Numbered from the stretch's first letter, positions 20,958 to 33,374 are shown. The stretch: 64,000 nt of DNA from Piezodorus guildinii (GCA_023052935.1 CM041292.1:95905237-95969236), one strand, 5' to 3'. Numbers and translations are program-made. Notes: generated from the sequence alone by a model not told the origin.

Positions 20958-21175
20958 TCACGAATATTATATGTCTTCAAAAAAAATACTTGATATAGGT
21001 TGCAATAAATATATTGAAAATTTAATGAGAAAAAACTCAAGCAGTTGTATTTGTTCTGTTTCAACTTTAATTTGTTCATCGGAGTAGTGATGTTAATGTT
21101 TCTGGATTTAGGAGGGTGGAATGTATTGCACGGGTGCCTTTTTCGGCGTTGAACAAGCGTTGAGTTTGGCACCCA
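20958..21175. other. Unassigned segment
   Basis: AT-rich, with a slightly GC-richer end (21110-21175). No gene is recognised. Confidence 0.4.
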
Positions 21176-21745
21176 GGACTCCTTAAGAACTCCGGAAATT
21201 CCTCTCTCCTACATACTTCCTAATTATCCAGTCTTACCTCACAGATAGAAATTTCAAATAAACCATAACCTTTCACACCCATCCATATTTTCTCAGACCG
21301 CAAGTTTATTCTTTTTATACAGCTGATATCCCACTCTATCCTAGCACTGTCCTCGCAACTTACGCGGATGACACCTGTGTGTTATTCGTCTATAATGATC
21401 CAACCGCTGCAACCTATACCCTTCAGTCCCACATCACAGCCATTGAGGAAAGGTGTCAGAACTGGAGGATTAAAGTAAATCCTACAAAATCCCACCAAAT
21501 TACCTCTACCCTATGTCGCAAACCGATGACTTCCTGCCACAATGTATCCTTTAATAATACCTCACTCATACATGTCGAACAAATCCAATACCTAGGACTC
21601 CATCTTGAAACCGATATTCGTCTTTTAATTCCAAACTCCCGACCCACGCGGATCCTCTTATACGCAACTTATCATTCCCATCTATTCCTGACAAACCCCC
21701 CGAGGCGATTGAAAAGACAATGGCCTTGAAACCAACTAAATTAAT
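21176..21745 (+). pseudogene. Jockey ORF2 fragment with internal deletion
   Basis: The start is frameshifted RT palm sequence (LSYILLI..., SYLTDRNFKI), followed by LYTADIPLYPSTVLATYADD, the catalytic box with Tyr-Ala-Asp-Asp. Then come CQNWRIKVNPTKSHQIT and VEQIQYLGLHLE. From there a deletion joins directly to the extreme C-terminus, NPPRRLKRQWP plus a stop. Compared with the intact ORF2 about 120 residues are missing. In-frame stops lie upstream of the YADD box. Confidence 0.82.
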
Positions 21746-22680
21746 TTGACATTAAAGTGCTACCACTGGGTAGTTCCTTCATAAGACATTGGCATCCCAT
21801 GGGTGTAAAATAGCCCATTTAATTATTGTATGTATAATAATTACAGTTCTAAATATCAATAATATGTTTAAAAAGAAAAAAAAGTAAGGATTTAGGATTT
21901 AGCCAACTAAAATTTCAAATCTTATCTAAATATAATCTTAGTTTAAAAAAAATATTTTCTATGATTCGTTGAGACTGACCGTTCACTTTATTAGTACGGA
22001 GCTCAATAGATGCTAATCATTTGAGTTTTTAGAAGCTCAACAAGGCTCTTTACATTAGATGTCATTGCCACAAATGGAAAAATCTCAACGGAAACCCACT
22101 TTAATTACAATTTCTTCCTCGGCTCAGACTTATTAGTAGATTCTTTGAGACCCTTATTCAGTTTGAACAGTAAGAAGGATCATTGAGAATCAAAAGAAGC
22201 TGTGACGCCGCAGAATAAACACGATAAGAGACCTAAGAGGAGGAGAGGGTGAAGAGGAAGAGGGGGTGGAAATGTGGATTGGGATTCTTTAATTAAGATG
22301 AGGCGAGGGGGCGCATCCTAATTAGACTAACTTTATGCGACCAGGGCTGCCAACCTAGGTAATTAAAAAAGCACAAATATCCCTGTCTTCCTTTGGCTCC
22401 GGATAACTGGCCTATTGATTGCCTTTGATTTTCCCCAACCGAGGCCACTACCCTAGGGATTTATTTTGATTTAATTTTCGGTCCCATTAAGCTTAATTAG
22501 CTCCTTCTAGGAATATATTATCATGGTTCAAATGGAATTCGAATTTCAACGGTTAAGAATCTCTTTTTATTATTTTTGGAAACATTAGTAAAAATAAATT
22601 AATTTCATAATAATTTTCAATTAAATTTGCATTTATTAATTTTCTCTTAATAAGCTATATTACATATATAATAATAATAA
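21746..22680. other. Unassigned region with a GC-richer, TAATTA-bearing block
   Basis: 22190-22520 stands out from the AT-rich surroundings. It has purine-rich tracts followed by several 'taatta/attaga/taattag' homeodomain-type sites within mixed-composition sequence. No reading frame of note. It could be a conserved non-coding element. Confidence 0.35.
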
Positions 22681-24060
22681 TAATAGTCTTACCGAACCCG
22701 AAGGTTCGATGCCGATACCACCACATTCTGTCTACACAGACTCGTCCAATGTTTACCGTTCAAGGCCAAGCCCCCGAGATCAGCCTTAACGCAATCCTCC
22801 CATCGACGTTTCGGCCTACCTTTCGGACGCCTACCAGTCGGATCAGCGAATACCAACTTTCTCCTCATCGAGCCTAACAACTTTACTCACCCATTTGAGT
22901 CTCCGCGCTGCTATCAACTCAATTATATTCACAGGATACAAGTTCCGCAATTCCGCGTTGTGCAACCTTCTAAAGTCCCCAGTGGCCTCATCCCTCTTCG
23001 GACAAAATATTTTACGCAGTACCTTATTTTCGATAACCTTAAGCCTTTGTTCATCCTTCAAAGTAAGCGCCACGTTTCACATCCGTAAAGAAACGTCGGA
23101 AGAATAATAGTTTTATAAATTCTAACCTTGAAGTTTTTATATAGAAGCCGCGAACTAAGTAACTTGGCAACTGAATAATAACACGCATTTCCCACCTTTA
23201 ATCGGAACTTTATTTCTTCCTGGATTTCATTTTTTCTTGTTATCATTGAACCTAAATACTTGAATTTCTCTACGTGTTCAAAAGTATACCCTGATATTTC
23301 AATATCACCAAGATCGCCACCGTTTCTGCTACTAATCATATATTTCGGCTTATCGGTATTTAATTCGAGTCCTATTTCTTTACCGGTTTTTATCAAAACA
23401 CTTGTATTTAGTTGTATGGTTTTCGCGTCTTCACCTAGCAGTACCAAATCATCGGCATACCCTAAAACCGGAATCCTGTCACCCATATTTAAACCTTACT
23501 CGGTACTTTTCTATGATATATTCTAGAGCTATATTAAATAACTTTATGGATAAATTCTAACTTTATGAAATGTTTCCGACAAACACATCCCTACTAGGTT
23601 TACTAACTTTCTAGGTATTCCCTGTTTAATCATGATGTTATATAACTTCTGACGGTCTATTGAATCATAAGCCTTTTTAAAATCGATATAAAGTTGATGG
23701 ACTACACCTATGTACTCCAATTTTTTCTCTAATATTTGACGTAAGGAAAATATTTGATCAAAAGTCGAGCGATTCCGCCTAAAACCACATTGGTAATCTC
23801 CGATAATTTCGTAAGTCACGTTATTATTGCTGGGATTATTGAAGGAATTCAGTTTAGCGGTTTTTCTTTTTTCACACATATTTTGACAATTCCCGTCGAA
23901 CCAGGGTTTGTTCTTTTTATTTTCGATTTTCCCAAGACACGAATTACCGACCTCTTTGATATTATCCCTGATCCCTTCCCATAGTTTGTTTACATCTTCG
24001 TTTTCCTCGTCTAAGGATTCCAAAGCTTCGAACCTATTTTTTACTTCTGTCGCGAATTGT
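22681..24060 (-). pseudogene. RTE-like LINE pseudogene
   Basis: Four consecutive minus-strand frames belong to one decayed element. 24023-23544 has a linker (KNKPWFDGNCQNMCEKRKTA) then DYQCGFRRNRSTFDQIFSLR and HQLYIDFKKAYDSIDRQKLY, which holds the first catalytic Asp. 23486-23058 has VLGYADDLVLLGEDAK, the catalytic box, plus FKYLGSMIT and FLYGCETW. 23073-22843 has LKVIENKVLRKIF and AARRLKWVSKVVRL. 22880-22689 has ADPTGRRPKGRPKRRWEDCV. These are RTE-type features. The frames are separated by shifts, and the fingers region before DYQCGF and the part between the two catalytic boxes are deleted. The 3' end is marked by a TTA/AAT-type simple tail at 22665-22685. Confidence 0.85.
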
Positions 24061-24195
24061 GTGACGTAGGTTCGAACGCCCCACTCACATATTTTAGTTC
24101 ACAAAATACCACAGTCATGGATTCCTCTAAATACACATATATATATTTGTATTTTTTTTAAGAATCAGAGTATATTAATATAATTAGAATATATT

Positions 24196-24594
24196 TACTT
24201 TCACTTACCTATATTTGAAATATGAAAGCTAATAATCGTACGAAACTGAAATTTTATATTTACGGCTGACCGAAAGTACTACTTTATACCATAAATTTTG
24301 CACCTTTTTACAATTTTCTCGAAAACGACCTTAAAGATTTTGAAAACAGCGAGTTTAGTATTGATGTAAACTTTAATATCAAGCAGGTTTTATTCTGATT
24401 GAAATAATCTGACAGGGCTTAAATGTGAATATTTTAAATTGTATTCCTCTAATGTACATTTTAATTTTAAATTTGAAAAATAAAACATATCATCTTTTTT
24501 TATCAATCTGATCTTATAAACAAAATTGTAAAAGTTAGTTGAATGTGATAAAACTAACTGATTATTATAAACCAGCTATTGTCTACTACTTCGT
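24196..24594 (-). repeat. R1 repeat fragment (with terminus) joined to Helitron
   Basis: It starts with the R1 terminal motif 'actttcacttacctatatttg' and continues with the same body as 17466-17829, to which it is very similar. It stops at the same Helitron junction. Confidence 0.78.
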
Positions 24595-24917
24595 TTGCGT
24601 CAATTTCTGTTATTATGATCTAGATTGGGAAGTTTTTTAAAATAATATATTTTAAATTACTTCTGCGTAAATGACATTTTTAGATTTATTTTTTGGGGGC
24701 AAAAGAACATAACTGATTTTCTCCGCCACCCGATCTTGACAACTCAACATATAGTTGGCCGTGTGAAAAGCAGTCTTGACTTAAATCGATTTCTATGTGT
24801 TTAAATGTTTGCTCCTGTGATTTATTAATTGTTATGGCAAAATATAACTAAACGGGAAATTGAATTATTTTAAAATTAAAAGGTCAATCATTGGGATGCG
24901 AGGTTGATTTCCCCCGT
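24590..24917 (-). mobile_element. Helitron 3' end with Pif1 helicase remnant, second copy
   Basis: Nearly identical to 17826-18147, with terminus CTGG, which also fits CTRR. Here the helicase remnant extends further upstream and reads NQPRIPMIDLL before the [13 protein letters not shown] block, matching the 'PRIPM' motif that precedes the conserved helicase end. Stop codons interrupt it. Confidence 0.8.
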
Positions 24918-25080
24918 TTTCCACTGATTCTTCACTCTTATTGGTCGCAGAGTGATGTTATATAGCCTTAAGCCTTCCTTGATAAATGGACTATCCAACA
25001 CAAAAAGAATTTTTCAATTCGAACCATTAGTTTCTGAGATTAGCGCTTTCAAACTAACATACAAACTCTTCAGCTTTATA
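24918..25080 (+). repeat. Transposon-tail-like segment
   Basis: It has the pattern 'cgcagagtgatgttatatagcc...ctatccaacac...gaatttttcaattcg...gagattagcgc...caaactcttcagctttataatattagtgtaga'. This kind of tail recurs at the ends of transposons across insects. I recognise the pattern but cannot name its family with certainty. Confidence 0.5.
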
Positions 25081-25084
25081 ATAT

Positions 25085-25263
25085 TAGTGTAGAGAATAAT
25101 ATAGTACATTATTTATTAAAACACGTTTCTATCGAAATTCAACGAAATTAATTCTTTAACGTTTGTTAACATATATATCATCCAACAGTATTAAAAAAAA
25201 TTTACATTCAATTTAACAACGGAGGTAAGAGAAAGTCGTGTGTTACTCGCACCAGGTTTTAGT
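25085..25263 (-). repeat. R1 terminal fragment
   Basis: It contains the distal R1 segment ('ttaaaacacgtttctat', 'attaattctttaac', 'acaacggaggtaagagaaagtc') followed by 'gtgtgttactcgcaccagg', the sequence that accompanies the R1 end in most copies. Confidence 0.7.
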
Positions 25264-26932
25264 TTATGTTTGCAAAGTAAATAGCCTTTAAAACAATATT
25301 TAAATAACTACATACAACAGTTTAATCCCACATAAAACCATTATAATGATTATTGGTAGTTTGAAAAATCAAAATTTTATTAGTAATCATTTTGTTGTAT
25401 ACGACCTCTTCGATACCGACATCTATTAGAAAATTTTAAAGTTTCATAACAAAGAAATATCCTTAAAAATTAGTCTTATTTTTCTAAGCTTTGTTACTAA
25501 GCTCATTAAAATTTGCTCTCGTCGAATTTCCTTTTATTTTCTTGGACCCTTGATAGTGTTTACTACAATCTAATTAATTTTAATAAGCGAAAAAACATAC
25601 TAGCCTAGTTGATAGTGAGGTGAAAATACGACCTCGACAAAAAATATCGTTATTAATTAATATTTGAATAATAAAACAAATTTAATAATTCTACAAACAA
25701 AGGTTTCTTTGCAACGGCAAAAAATAAATTCTAATAGTAGCAGTATTATTTCTCCTAGACGAGAAATAATTGATTTTAAGACTTTGCAGGTCATTGGAAT
25801 AATAAAAAAGTTATGAATCAAATAAGATAGAGATATAATAACAACAATTAAATAAAAATATAATTATCGACCAGATATTGCCTGACTATGTCTTTATTTA
25901 TATTTTATGTTCCATATCTTCTTCCCTAAATGTTATTTTTTTTACTAGTTGTAAGTCTACGAACAAATGTGTTTAAAACTATGGTATGAATTCTTATTTT
26001 AAAAATAAACTTTCTAAAAAAAATATTTCCGGAACACTTTCAATAAAAAAACAAATATATACATTTTCAAATTCACATGTTTCCAATATTCATCAGATGT
26101 TTGTTACAATAAGAAAAAAGTCCCATATCAGCTGATATCTATTTTGACCAGAAGGAAACTTTTCTAATTTTACTAATACTTAGCTCATTGTATTATTATT
26201 AAGTTTATTGGATGATAACATATTAAGCAAGTAATAAGCAATTGCTTATCTTTACGACAAACTTATTTATTTATTTATAGCATCTACGAACAAGCAAAGC
26301 TTAATTAAAAATACATAAAACATCTAATAAAAAATAATATATAAACAACACAATAATATACACAGACAAAAGTAGTACCTATCTGCCTACTCTTTACTCT
26401 TCCTATCCAGAACTTCTAAGCATATTACTGTCATCTGCCACCAGTTCGACTTTAATCGATTTAATTATAAATTGCATTCCTTCGAATTTGTCCAGTTTAA
26501 ACATATGTAAAACTCTTTTTTTTTTAAACTGATAAATTAGAAAAAAAAATCGAAAATTGCTCAATAACTCTCCTTCTTCCTTACTGCTTGGGGGGAAATC
26601 TATTTGACCACATTTCAGAAGTATTGTAATGGTTCCTAGGGGAAGTACAACTTTTTTAATTTCGAAAGAAAAGCAGGGGCCAGAGCCAGTTTCAAGTTCT
26701 TTATTCTCTCCATAACTCATTCAAGATACAGCATATTAATGAAGGATGAATGGGATGAGGACTAATATTCATTTTGATTTATAATTCAAAGTTCCTATGC
26801 ATGCGGAAGTATGAACAACTGAATATTCGAGTACAAGCCCTATTCAACGTGGGTAAACAGAAATTTTTATTTAGCTTTGCATCTTTGTTCGCATTAAAAA
26901 AAAAAATGAACTTTTGATTGTCTCTTTCTTTT
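25264..26932. other. AT-rich region with one orphan frame
   Basis: A 105-codon minus-strand frame with a true ATG (26403-26720) reads MSYGENKELETGSGPCFSFE and later IDFPPSSKEEGELLSN. It matches nothing I recognise and contains a poly-Phe stretch from a T run, so it is probably chance. The rest is AT-rich spacer. Confidence 0.3.
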
Positions 26933-27862
26933 TACTTTAACTTACCTATGTATAAAATATGTGGTAAGGGAAAGTAATGCGGTTGTGAAATTTTTTTAAT
27001 TACATTTTTCACCGGGAATACACGTTTGAGGGTCCCCTAAGTCCAAATGATCAAGTCCCGCAAACAGGTCTGTGTGTGTCTGTGTGTGCGCGCGCGCGTG
27101 TGTGTGTGTGTGTGTAAGTCTAGTAGGAAAACATAAAGTCGTACAATACTGAAATTTCATATTTGAGAAAACTATACACCCGAGATAATACATCAACTTT
27201 TTCATCAAAATCAGCTAACCAGAAGAGCCATTTTATACTATGCATTTAGCACCTTTTTACGATTTTCTTAAAAACGGCTCTAACGATTTTTATTAAATCG
27301 TTATATCGATGCAAAATGTGGGCTTTAATATCATGTAGATTTCATTCTGATTGAAATAATCTGACAGGGTTAAATGCCGATATTTTAAATTTTCTTCTTC
27401 TAAATTACCTTTAATTTTCTTTATTTTATGAAAATAACCATATTATCTAGTTAGCATTGAAAAATAATAGCTAAATATGCAAGTTGGGCAAATTCGATAC
27501 CCAACTAAAGGAGAAAACTGAAAAAAATATTTTTTAACGCAATTTTTCGTTTTTTAACATTTAACAGTAATATACATGTGTAATATACCAATAGAAAGTT
27601 AAAGATTTTAGAAAAAATATTATCTCATACACAAGGTTTTAAAAGTTAATAGAGAGTGATAAAATGCCGATAAAACTAAGTGATTGTTTTAGATAGCAAT
27701 ATAATCAATTTTTTAATAAAACACATGTTTCTATAGAAATTCAAATTAATTAATTCTTTGATAGTTTCACTAATTTTTATCTCTAACTGTATTTGAAAAT
27801 TCTTTAATTGATTTTAACAACGGTAAGTGAAAGTCGTGTGTTGCCCGCACCAGATTTTTATA
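26933..27862 (-). repeat. R1 repeat, near full-length copy
   Basis: From 'tttactttaacttacctatg' to 'ggtaagtgaaagtcgtgtgttgcccgcacc', about 930 bases. All R1 blocks are present, including the internal TG run at 27067-27115 and the central 'gcacctttttacgattttct' and 'gaaataatctgacaggg' motifs. The ends carry an inverted ACTT(T/A)CACTTACC-like motif. It is one of two near-complete copies in this window, useful for deriving a consensus. Confidence 0.82.
27067..27115. repeat. (TG)n/(CG) microsatellite inside R1
   Basis: This is an alternating TG run with a short 'gcgcgcgcg' core, at the R1-internal position. Confidence 0.85.
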
Positions 27863-28490
27863 ACTTTTATTGATATATTTAAATAGGTATGTGACCTGTT
27901 TCCAAAGACAATACAGGAACTGTATAGGCCAACTATGTGAGCCAGTTAGTTTCATTTTAGTTATATTCAGTAATATTATATTATTTCTTATATGGGACAA
28001 TTTTAATTAGTTATAAGATATTTCTTTCATGCTATATTAACAAAAACGCTGCAAATTATTACAAAAGGGTTTGGTATTTATTTATTTAATCAGTAGACAA
28101 ACGGATTTTTTAAAATTTGTTATTTGGATATTATGTATCCAATGGATGTATGTATAAGGATATTTTTATTTTATTTTTGGTCGATTACAAAGGTTCACTA
28201 TTGAAAAGAATAAACCTAAAACAATAAACAAAATAAATAATGGGTAAACAAAAATAATTGAGACATTGCAATTAAAGATAATCTTTGTATGATATTTACA
28301 ATCAGATTGGGTTACACCAAGCCAAGCCTGTGGCTCCACATGTGGCTTCTATATCAACCACATCACATGTTTCGGTAGCCACCTTCCAGTTATAACTCGT
28401 TTAGATTAAGAGGATAAGGTATACCCAGAGTGGCTTCAAACAAACGAATATGTGATGAAACTTGAGCGTTATACTGGTACATTGAATATG
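27863..28490. other. AT-rich spacer
   Basis: 28300-28440 is slightly less AT-rich, but no gene or known repeat is recognised. Confidence 0.4.
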
Positions 28491-28734
28491 ATGTAAAATC
28501 ATTGATTTTCTTCCTCCAAAGTACCTTTAATTTTGTATAATCTATAAAAACAACTGTATCCTCTATTTAGTACTGAGAAGAAATGGGTAAATATATAATT
28601 TTATTTAATTATGTTATATACAAAGTGGTAAAATGGATAGTGATGAAAAGCGAATTAACGAAATATCATTATTTAAACCCTTTTGAGATCTTTACCAAAC
28701 TAACTATATTTAATGGTTTTTAAATTTATTTCAA

Positions 28735-29075
28735 TCAGAAATCAGAGAGACTATTTCAATAAGAATGAAACCTGAAGGTATCATGTATGATGTTAAATCC
28801 TATTATATTTTACATCGATATAGTGAGTTAACATCTTAGACATACATATACTCGTACGCTTTTAAAATATAAAATTTCAATTGTGTATAACTTATCGTTT
28901 TAGATTTATACCGAGATATACCAGACACACACACAGACCTTTTTGTGGGACTAGGTTATTTGAACTCGGGGGACTTGAAAACGTGTATTCCCGGTGAAAA
29001 CTCGAATTCAAACTTATTCACGATCACAATACTTTCCCTTACAATATATTTCATATACAGGTAAGAGAAAGTAAA
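28735..29075 (+). repeat. R1 repeat 3' half
   Basis: It contains 'ctatttcaataagaatgaaacc', 'ttttacatcgatatagtgag', 'cagacacacacacagacc' and 'gtgggactaggttatttg', ending 'caggtaagagaaagtaaaa'. 28495-28620 appears to be an additional inverted R1 scrap. Confidence 0.72.
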
Positions 29076-29084
29076 AATTCAGCA

Positions 29085-30727
29085 TATCAGCCCTCTCAGA
29101 CTATTTCCATAAAAATATTCTAAAACTAGAAGGTCCCGGGGCCATCTCCTTTTCAGATGCCACGGATGATTGTCAGGAATTGAAGAGGAAGAAAGGATTG
29201 AAACAGATGAATGGAGTTTGTCATGGAAGGATTGATACCTTGTACGGGCCAAATCAGCAACATATGGGGCATTAGTGGAGTGGGATGTTCTGAATCCAAA
29301 CTGGTGATCAGGAATTATGGAATTAGTATCAAGGATGGGATATAGGCGTTTCAGGATAAGTTTTTCCAAGATTTTACCCATTATTGGTTACAGTGAGATG
29401 GGACGGTAAGAGGATGGATTTTCAGGCGGTTTCTTAGGTTTGGGTATCATTTTGACAATGGATAATTTCTAGGAGGCAGGAAAGTATGTGGAACGGAGTA
29501 CGGAATTATATATGTAAGTGAGATATAGGATAGCTTTTCGAGGAAGTAGTTTTAAAACATGGGAAGTTATAAGATCATGCCCAGGAGCTTTGCGGGATGG
29601 TAAACTCTGAATGATGTTAGATATTTCTGACGGATGGAACACTTTAGGAGGAAGGACTATTTGGAGTGGGATATCTAATTCAACTTCTACAAACTTAATG
29701 TGACCGGGATTATGGATATCTGAATGTGGATTAAAGGTTCGAAAAAGGTGTTGATCGAATATCTGGGCCTTCTCTTCATCAGATCTTGTACAGAAATGGG
29801 ATTCTGTTAGGAGTGGATGATTACAGTCTTTGAACTTCAGTAGCTTTTTTGTCGTCGTCCATAATGATCTGTCTGTAATAGTAAGCTTTTCGGTGAAATT
29901 GAGTAAGTTTTGAATTGTTGTTTTTCTGATTTCTGTTTTTAGTCTGTTAGTCAGTTTATTATAATAAGTTTTGTCTGGATGGATATCTAGTCCTATGGCA
30001 CTTCGATCTTGCCCTGCGTTTTTCCCTTAATAAGACTCGAATGTGCGCTGGCAGGGTAGTCTCCTATGAGTTATTAGTATTAATGGTTGAAGTGTTGTCA
30101 AGTATGCTACTGCTAATTGAGTCAGTCAGTTGTTCACCGGCTTTATCAATATCATGTTTAGTCTTAAGTGGGATTTTTAAGTACAGTTTGGTTTCAAAGT
30201 CACTTCTGAATCCATCCCAGTCTACTCGTCCTTAATCAGAGAGGGAATGGTGATTATAGGACAAAAAATAAGTCCAGTTCGTCACGATGGTTATGCAGGC
30301 CATGAGCGTTCCACAAGACAATCGTTAGGGGCTTTTACACTCATCGTTGGAGATTAAATGGGACTCGCGAAAGGACTCTAGTGAGAAGGATAATTAGCGG
30401 TTGGGTGGTGTCTCTAAGATCAGAGATAAAGGACTCAAGGATGGAGTATATATCGGAAGGATCTTGATTGGAAACTATGTGGATAAGAGACATGGGGTGG
30501 ATATTGGTTAAGGATTATTGGCTGGGAGCTGAACTCGCTGTGGGGTACGAAGCTGCTCAGTCCGCTGAGATAATAGAGGTGGAGCTTTGGCTGATTTGGT
30601 GGATTATAAGGACGTTCAGGAATTTTGTAGGATGCTCAGGAGGGAGTTTCACCCGTAAGGGTAGATTATGGGGTGGGATCAGTTGACGGGAAGCTTGTGG
30701 TTTAGGAAGAGAGACCGGAGGGCTCCA
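29085..30727 (-). mobile_element. Internally deleted Jockey-type LINE
   Basis: Reading from 30727 downwards there is a Pro-rich ORF1 C-terminal piece (PVSLPKPQASRQLIPP). Next come the ORF2 start-like LTIVLWNAHGLHNHRDELD and then a large deletion of the endonuclease core. The RT N-terminal region follows (SLRKAPGHDLITSHVLKLLP, KPKKPPENPSSYRPISL, KILEKLILKRL, DHQFGFRTSHST). A second deletion removes the catalytic core, and the final segment is HPWHLKRRWPRDLL, the family's C-terminus. Stops and frameshifts occur throughout. The element looks like a distinct but related Jockey lineage. A pure A run (30728-30750) flanks its 5' side. Confidence 0.8.
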
Positions 30728-30750
30728 TAAAAAAAAAAAAAAAAAAAAAA
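30728..30750. repeat. Poly(A) run
   Basis: 23 consecutive A residues lie between the deleted Jockey element and an R1 end fragment. On the plus strand it could be the tail of a short retroposed piece. Confidence 0.7.
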
Positions 30751-30769
30751 ATAACCTAGATAATATTAA

Positions 30770-30932
30770 ATGCTCTTCTGGTTGGCCGATTTTTTGAATG
30801 TTGACGAATTTGCAGGACCTGGTCATTTGTTGGGAGGGAGGAGGGATCCTAAAACGTATATTTTCGGTAAAAACTGTAATCCAATACTTTTCCTTACCAT
30901 TATTTCATATGTAGGTTAGTGAAGGTAAAAAC
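30770..30932 (+). repeat. R1 3'-terminal fragment
   Basis: Matches the last part of R1: a 'ggacctggtcattt' variant, 'cctaaaacgtatattttcgg', then 'atttcatatgtaggttagtgaaggtaaaa'. Confidence 0.65.
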
Positions 30933-30945
30933 TAATTTATATTCC

Positions 30946-31296
30946 TATCATAAGGTCTATATAAACATAGGGGATCGAGCTATAAAGATCCAAAATCTTT
31001 CGAAATATCCTGAATGCCCCTAAATTTGTACCAAAAAAACGTGCTTTAATGACTTGAGTATCCCATTAGATGCAACAGCCCATTAAACCCGCTTGTCCGT
31101 AAAGACTCACATCCATATATTCCTGATAATCCTCTAAGGTGCCTAAAAAACACTGCCTCCAGACCTGCCAATAAAATAAACCTTGCTATAACTGAATAGC
31201 TACTTCACAAGGGCTTAATCAAGCCGATTATAGTATCGTTCACATTTACTTGTATTTTTATGTACAATATATATCCATTCTTTTTTTTTTTTTTTA
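30946..31296 (+). pseudogene. Jockey ORF2 C-terminal / 3' UTR scrap
   Basis: Weak but ordered matches to the family C-terminus are present (IPIIRSI, then GIEL, then ILNAPKFVPKKRA). A 3' UTR-like stretch follows ('gctacttcacaagggctt...'), ending in a T run at 31281-31295. Multiple stops. Truncated at the 5' end. Confidence 0.55.
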
Positions 31297-31692
31297 TATT
31301 AGAATATAAAATTGTTATAAAAGGTTATTATAACTATTTCATAATCTAAATAGCAAACAAATAAAATAGCAGTACTCTGATTAAGAAACCGTGATGATAT
31401 ATTCTTTTTAAAGATTTGGATTTCTTACAAAAACAATTAAGAAATGAGTACCTATGACCTATGATGATCAGAAAAGTTTTAATCCCGGTATTCAGTTTCT
31501 GAATATAATGTTCTAGAAACTTCAGCTTGAAGGATGGGAACAAGTTGTGCTGTCATACTTATTTATGAAAACAGTGGCTCGAGTTTCACGGAGTTATTTT
31601 GATATTGAATTTCACTTTGTTCAAATACCTGTACTTTAAATTGGATAATACCACTTATTGTCCCAGGTTGTTAAGTATTATGTGTGTGTATT

Positions 31693-32595
31693 TTTACTTT
31701 CACTTACATATTTATGTATACATGTTAAGAGACATTTTCGAATTATAGTTTTCAATGGTAATACACGTTTTAGGGCTCCTTGAGTCCAAATAACCAAGCC
31801 CGCAAAAATGTGTGTTGGTTTGTTGTGTGTGTGTGTGGTGTGTGTGTGGTAGGTCTAGCGAAAAAAATAAAATTCGTACAAAACTGAAATTACATATTTG
31901 TGACAACTATACGCCCGAGATATTACAGCAACTTTTTCTTTAAAATCGGCTGACCGAAAAATGTACTTCACACAAGCATTTTGACCTTTTAGCGATTATC
32001 TCAAAAACGGCTCTAACTATTTTGATTAAACTTCCTATATCGATCTAAAATTTAATGGGCTTTAATACGATGTAGGTTTCATTCTGAATGAAATAGTCTG
32101 TCAGGTCTTTATTGCCCAAAGCTTATATGTTCACCCTCTAAACTACCTTAATTTTGTAGATTTGAATAAATCAACCATATCATCTTGTTAGCATTGATAA
32201 ACAACGGTAAATATATGAGTGTAGGGAACTCGATATCCAAAGAAAGAAGAAAAGACCAAAAATATTTTATCATGCAATTTTGTGTTTTCGAACATAAAAA
32301 CAGTAATATAGATGTATAATAATACTGTTGGAAAGCTTAAGATTTTAGGAAAAATATTATCTTATACAAAAATTGTGAAAGTTAGTGAAGAATGATGAAA
32401 ATCCGATAAAACTAACCGTTTGTCGTAGATAATATTAGAATATATTATTTAATAAAACACATTTTTTCTATTGAAACTAAACGTAATTAATTCTTTAACA
32501 ATTTATTTTCATCCCTAATCTTTTTAAAAATTCTTAAATTGATTATAACATCGGAGGTAAGTGAAAGTCTTGTGTTACGCGCACCAGATTTTTTA
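31693..32595 (-). repeat. R1 repeat, near full-length copy
   Basis: Starts 'ttttactttcacttacata', contains the TG-rich internal run (31810-31850), the 'aaatagtctgtcagg' block and the distal 'ttaattctttaac' block, and ends 'ggaggtaagtgaaagtcttgtgttacgcgcacc'. It is close to full length, like 26933-27862. Confidence 0.8.
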
Positions 32596-32927
32596 TAATA
32601 GAAAACGTTTGAAAACAATATTTGGTAAACTTTCCATATTAATTATATCCGAAAGTTAGGAGCATAACGTCATTAAATTATTTAGATTAGTGAATTAAAA
32701 ACATGATCAGAAGAATTAACTAATTACTTATAGCTAATAAAACTTCTCTACGCTCAATCAAAATTTCTCATCTGAAATAAAAAAATAATCTCAGCAAATT
32801 ATTATAAAATCGCGTATAATGTATAAATAGTTAAATGTCAAATTTTTAAGGTTTTGCATTTCAAACTACATTAAAAGGACATAAAGACCAAAAAATCATT
32901 AATCAGAAAACTAAAAAAATCTGGTGT

Positions 32928-33238
32928 GGGCAACACACGAATTTTACTTACCTCCGTTTTTAAAATCGATTAAAGGATTTCCAAATACAGTTAGAGATAA
33001 AAATGAGTGAAACCATTAAAGATCCAATTAAATTGAATTAATATAGAAACATGTGTTTTATTAAAAACTCTATTATATTATTATCTAAAATAATCAGTTA
33101 GTTTTATCGGCTTTTTATCACTCTTTATTCAATTTTACAAGCTTGTGTATAAGATAATATATTTTCTATAGTCTTTCTCTTTCAAACGGTATATTATACG
33201 TCTATTTTACTGTTATACTACGTCTATATTCAAAAACA
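32928..33238 (+). repeat. R1 5' half, inverted relative to previous copy
   Basis: Begins 'aatctggtgtgggcaacacacg' and 'ttacttacctccg', then 'aatcagttagttttatcggc', and ends after 'aaacggtatattatacgtc'. It is truncated and lies head to head with the copy at 31693-32595, separated by about 330 bases. Confidence 0.75.
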
Positions 33239-33374
33239 AATTGGTGCGCTGTGCTTCATTCACAAGCCACCAGGTTGGAGCACGGTCAACATGAATTTTC
33301 TTTTTTGGGAACCCAAAAACATTTACTTTTATCGGCTTTTCATCACTCTCCATTACCCAAATACCCATACCCAA

